Shown: piece after piece, positions 6,435 to 8,306 of the stretch
Position numbering within the stretch: position 1 is the first letter of the stretch
Layout of the letters: each line of letters starts with the position of its first letter
Source: Candidatus Rokuibacteriota bacterium
GTDB taxonomy: Bacteria; Methylomirabilota; Methylomirabilia; Rokubacteriales; JACOUJ01
NCBI GenBank assembly: GCA_016177865.1
Contig: JACOUJ010000321.1
Coordinates: 1 to 8,306 of the forward strand
Direction of reading: 5' to 3'
DNA: 8,306 bases
Notes under the pieces: generated by a model
The model's database searches: none
Told to the model about the DNA's origin: nothing
What the model saw: only the letters and a program-made list of their open reading frames with translations
Made by a program: the position numbers and the translations under genes

Positions 6435-7246
6435 TAGCCTCGGGCCACGAGGGCCAGGCCGCGGCTGTCCGCCATGCCTACCGTGACCTCCGGCTCCACG
6501 ATCAGGGTTCGAGACGCCTCCACGGCGAGGACCGCTCCCCGAGCTTCGGCAAGGGCTTCAATCGTGGTCGGGCCGATCGATGGGACATCGAATCGAAAAT
6601 CGTGGTTTTCCGCGGCAACCTTGACCACCACGGTCCCCGGCCCGCCGAGGCGGCACCCACGACGGATCGTCTCGTCCGTCCCCTCGACAGCTTCGGCGGC
6701 CAACACCACGCCGTGTTTCACGACCACCGTCTGCCCCACGCCAAGGCGAGCAAGTTGGCGCGCAACGCTGAAGCCCCGAGTAATTTCTGTCTCCTGAGAC
6801 GACGTCGGGCGCTGTTGCGTCAGGTTGCCGACTCTGGCAAGCCACGGTCCCAGAAACTGTCGTTGGTCGAGCAAACGAATCCCCTGCGCCTCGAGGAGCG
6901 TGGCCGCCTGGTGGAACAGGGTGTGGTCACTCCAGTCGAAAGCGCCCCCCAGCCCCACCGGATCGGAGAGCGTACTCTGGAAGAACCGAGCCTTGGGGAG
7001 TGTACCTGAAAGGACGATCGCGCGAATCCCCACACGGCTGAGGTGGTCCATGACTATCATCGCATCGCCAAGTCGGACCGGGATGATGAGATCAACTTCC
7101 GCTGACAGATCGAGGCTATCCTCAGTGGCAAAGGCGTGCACGCGCCATCCTCCGGCCCGCGCTTCCCTGGCCACCAGGAGCGGGGTGAGCCCTCCGGCTG
7201 CGATCAGGCCGAGTGTCGCTCCTTCGGGAGGCGCGTTAACATTCAT
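6434..7246 (-). CDS. lpxI: UDP-2,3-diacylglucosamine pyrophosphatase LpxI (DUF1009)
   Basis: LpxI hydrolyses UDP-2,3-diacylglucosamine to 2,3-diacylglucosamine-1-phosphate and UMP, replacing the unrelated LpxH in many alpha-, delta- and other lineages. The 270-residue protein begins with LGLIAAGGLTPLLVAREARA (12-31), the family's N-terminal nucleotide-binding-like motif, usually GLIAGGG. The C-terminal DUF1009 domain shows VVVKHGVVLAAEAVEGTDE near 174-192 followed by TIRRG at 193-197, and DFRFDVPSIGPTTIE at 216-230, containing the conserved Asp/Arg/Asp cluster expected at the active site. The frame is open 30 codons upstream, but that stretch translates as low-complexity Gly/Arg repeat sequence, so the ATG at 7246 is preferred. 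It has GGGG 8 nt before it and lies in a copy of the intergenic repeat. A 48-nt gap separates it from lpxB. Confidence 0.93.
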   Translation of the reverse strand: MNVNAPPEGATLGLIAAGGLTPLLVAREARAGGWRVHAFATEDSLDLSAEVDLIIPVRLGDAMIVMDHLSRVGIRAIVLSGTLPKARFFQSTLSDPVGLGGAFDWSDHTLFHQAATLLEAQGIRLLDQRQFLGPWLARVGNLTQQRPTSSQETEITRGFSVARQLARLGVGQTVVVKHGVVLAAEAVEGTDETIRRGCRLGGPGTVVVKVAAENHDFRFDVPSIGPTTIEALAEARGAVLAVEASRTLIVEPEVTVGMADSRGLALVARG

Positions 7247-7268
7247 CTCGGTTTCCCCGCCCCGTCCC
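7240..7268 (-). repeat. Half-copy of the intergenic repeat at the lpxI start codon
   Basis: These 29 nt run on the minus strand from GGGACGGGGC to CCGAGATGAATG and contain the lpxI ATG. They differ from the equivalent segment at 7272-7300 at about six positions, and they also resemble 6379-6407 at lpxB. The conserved parts are GGGACGGG at the upstream end and CCGRGATGAA at the start codon. The copy lacks the upstream half of the full unit. Confidence 0.6.
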
Positions 7269-7359
7269 CCTCGTTCATCTCGGCCTCGCGGGCCCGTCCC
7301 TGCGGGCAACGTCCTCGCTCGGCCTCCGGGGGGCACTGTGCTGGCTCAGCCTCTGGCAT
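7243..7359 (-). CDS. Possible 38-codon leader ORF overlapping the lpxI start
   Basis: An ATG at 7359 with GAGG 5 nt upstream opens a 38-codon frame whose TGA overlaps the lpxI ATG as ATGA. This is the arrangement seen at true gene junctions of this operon. The peptide would begin MPEAEPAQCPPEAERGRCPQ, with repeated EAE and CP motifs because it is encoded by the repeat units. A second in-frame ATG at 7278, also preceded by GAGG, gives an 11-codon version. It could couple lpxI translation to an upstream peptide, or it may be a by-product of the repeat. It matches no protein I recognise. Confidence 0.2.
   Translation of the reverse strand: MPEAEPAQCPPEAERGRCPQGRAREAEMNEGDGAGKPR
7273..7326 (-). 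repeat. Intergenic repeat copy 2, upstream of lpxI
   Basis: This is the full-length partner of the unit at 6380-6434, about 84 percent identical by eye. On the minus strand it opens GAGGCCGAGCGAGGAC, continues GGGACGGGCC and ends GCGAGGCCGAGATGAAC. The terminal ATG is not a recognised gene start here but lies in frame with the small ORF ending at the lpxI ATG. The palindrome present in copy 1 is broken here (CCCGC-GAG-GCCGA), so the hairpin is not conserved between copies. Confidence 0.7.
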
Positions 7360-7370
7360 TTCGGCCTCGC
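7328..7370 (-). repeat. Degenerate repeat copy 3, adjacent to copy 2
   Basis: The part at 7328-7353 (GAGGCTGAGCCAGCACAGTG then a run of C) matches the upstream half of copy 1 with two or three mismatches over 25 nt. Immediately upstream, 7357-7370 reads GCGAGGCCGAAATG, matching the downstream end of the unit. The middle segment is missing, so this looks like the join of two partial units in tandem. Confidence 0.55.
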
Positions 7371-7463
7371 TCAGGCCTCTCGCCCCAGGCCTCGTGCGTC
7401 GGACCGGTTCAATGGGGATAACCCGGGACGAAGGAGTGTTTCTTCGAGAGTCCTGCCCGTGCC

Positions 7464-8306
7464 TTACGAGAAAGGGGCCGACATTTGACCCCGACGGATC
7501 AGCTGCTCAACCTCAAGGGCGACTGCGAGCGACCGGAGGTCTTCGCCATCCGCAAGGTCCCGCCGACCGGTTCGGCGGAACTCGCGGACCGCTTGCAGCA
7601 GGTGGAGGATCTCGAGCTTCAGGGGGTTCTCTTTGTGGACGAAGAGGTGTTCAACGAACGCCGCCTGCTTGTACCGAATGAATTCTCGGTTCAGGACGTA
7701 CTCAGCCGCGGTCCGGCGATGGATGTGGATTTCCTGATCCGTGTAATCAAGAAAGATGTAGGCGTCGGGCTGGCTGATGGCGAGTGTCCGAATCTTGTCC
7801 TCCGTTGCCCGGCTCGCCGTGATCGTCGCGAGCGCCCCAGTCTCGAATTCGAGCTGGACATTCGCAACATCGGTCGAGGCCGACTGGACGGGGCGGCCGA
7901 GAGCCGTGAGCCGACGCACGGGGGAGTCCACAAGGTTCAAGATAATGTCAAGGTCGTGGATCATCAGGTCCATCACGACCCCGTCGTGAGTCACCCGCGG
8001 CGTGAAGGGACCAAGACGGCGGGATTCGATCAGAATGGGATTCACGACAATTTTCTTGAGTTCCTGGACAGCCCCGTTGAACCGCTCCACGTGCCCCACG
8101 TGGAGGACCCGTTGGTGTACCCGGGCAATTTGAAAGAGCTCCTCGGCCTCCGCAAGCGTCGGGGTCACGGGCTTTTCGACGAGGACGTGGATCCCGGCCT
8201 CGAGGAGGTCACGGGTGACTGGGTAATGGAGCGGCGTTGGGACGGCAACACTCACGACGTCGACCTTGCCGATCAGGTCGCGGTGATCTTCGAAGGCGTA
8301 CGTATC
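7464..8306 (-). CDS. Gfo/Idh/MocA family NAD(P)-dependent sugar oxidoreductase, 5' end cut by window edge
   Basis: 280 residues are visible. The frame continues through the edge, and the GTG at 8255 is internal because the upstream codons read DLIGKVDVVSVAVPTPLHY, a typical Rossmann strand. About 40-60 residues, including the GxGxxG dinucleotide loop, are missing. Visible motifs are VEKPV (EKP at residues 44-46, the catalytic-region lysine), GHVERFN near 71-77, and MDLMIHDLDI, whose Asp/His pair lies in the family's substrate site. The enzyme oxidises or reduces a sugar, probably a nucleotide sugar. GnnA, the UDP-GlcNAc 3-dehydrogenase for amide-linked lipid A, belongs to this family, and its gene is known between lpxA and lpxB in Acidithiobacillus ferrooxidans, so a GnnA-like role is plausible. 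No GnnB aminotransferase is visible. Family call is firm; substrate is not. Confidence 0.88.
   Translation of the reverse strand, partial: DTYAFEDHRDLIGKVDVVSVAVPTPLHYPVTRDLLEAGIHVLVEKPVTPTLAEAEELFQIARVHQRVLHVGHVERFNGAVQELKKIVVNPILIESRRLGPFTPRVTHDGVVMDLMIHDLDIILNLVDSPVRRLTALGRPVQSASTDVANVQLEFETGALATITASRATEDKIRTLAISQPDAYIFLDYTDQEIHIHRRTAAEYVLNREFIRYKQAAFVEHLFVHKENPLKLEILHLLQAVREFRRTGRRDLADGEDLRSLAVALEVEQLIRRGQMSAPFS

Larger units (their letters stand above)
7247..7463. other. 217-nt intergenic gap between the oxidoreductase gene and lpxI
   Basis: This is the only sizeable gap in the window. Its lpxI-proximal two thirds (to about 7385) is made of imperfect GAGGCC-rich repeat units. The remaining 80 nt next to the oxidoreductase stop look like unique sequence. 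They hold a weak hairpin (GAAG paired with CTTC around 7434-7449) without a T run, and no convincing -10/-35 pair. I see no clear terminator or promoter. Confidence 0.5.

Noticed and set aside
7247..7336. N-terminal extension of lpxI by 30 residues
   Set aside because: It translates as low-complexity Gly/Arg/Pro from the intergenic repeat and has no place before the LGLIAAGG motif that starts LpxI proteins.
7385..7425. Promoter upstream of lpxI (TTGAAC around 7406-7411)
   Set aside because: No -10-like hexamer at a suitable distance; the following sequence is GC-rich.
7425..7455. Terminator after the oxidoreductase gene
   Set aside because: Only a 4-5 bp stem with a long loop (GAAG/CTTC) is present and no T run follows it on the minus strand.

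Overview
The window is one strand-coherent block of lipopolysaccharide (LPS) genes. Everything real is read on the minus strand, so transcription runs from position 8306 towards position 1. In transcription order the genes are: a Gfo/Idh/MocA oxidoreductase (its start is cut by the window edge), lpxI, lpxB, a DUF374-family acyltransferase, waaA (Kdo transferase), lpxK, waaF (heptosyltransferase II), a GT4 glycosyltransferase, and the first 23 codons of a second GT4 glycosyltransferase that leaves the window. No tRNA, rRNA, CRISPR array, insertion sequence or phage gene was seen.

The set makes most of the second half of the Raetz lipid A pathway. LpxI makes 2,3-diacylglucosamine-1-phosphate, LpxB joins it to UDP-diacylglucosamine, LpxK adds the 4'-phosphate, and WaaA adds Kdo. 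The DUF374 protein is the best candidate for an added acyl chain. WaaF and the two GT4 enzymes then build the inner and outer core. The early genes (lpxA, lpxC, lpxD, fabZ) are not here and probably lie upstream of position 8306. The oxidoreductase next to lpxI recalls GnnA-type enzymes, which prepare 3-amino sugars for amide-linked lipid A, but this cannot be settled from the window.

The organism is a Gram-negative bacterium with a high-GC genome, high-GC codon use and heptose-containing LPS. LpxI instead of LpxH, a DUF374 acyltransferase beside Kdo transferase, and a Gfo/Idh gene in front of lpxI suggest a lineage such as Methylomirabilota/Rokubacteria (NC10-like) or a deltaproteobacterial relative. 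This placement is an inference from gene order and protein style, not a measurement.

Most genes are tightly packed: 4-nt ATGA overlaps at lpxB/DUF374 and waaF/GT4, a 1-nt TGATG overlap at DUF374/waaA, and gaps of about 20 nt around lpxK. Two places break the pattern. The first is a 217-nt gap before lpxI together with the 48-nt lpxI-lpxB gap. These share a family of imperfect repeats of about 55 nt whose downstream half carries a Shine-Dalgarno-like GAGG and an ATG, so lpxB, lpxI and a possible 38-codon upstream ORF all start inside copies of the same unit. The second is a near-consensus sigma-70 promoter (TTGTCA, 18 nt, TATAAT) in the last codons of waaA, just before lpxK. These are the least ordinary parts of an otherwise recognisable LPS operon.
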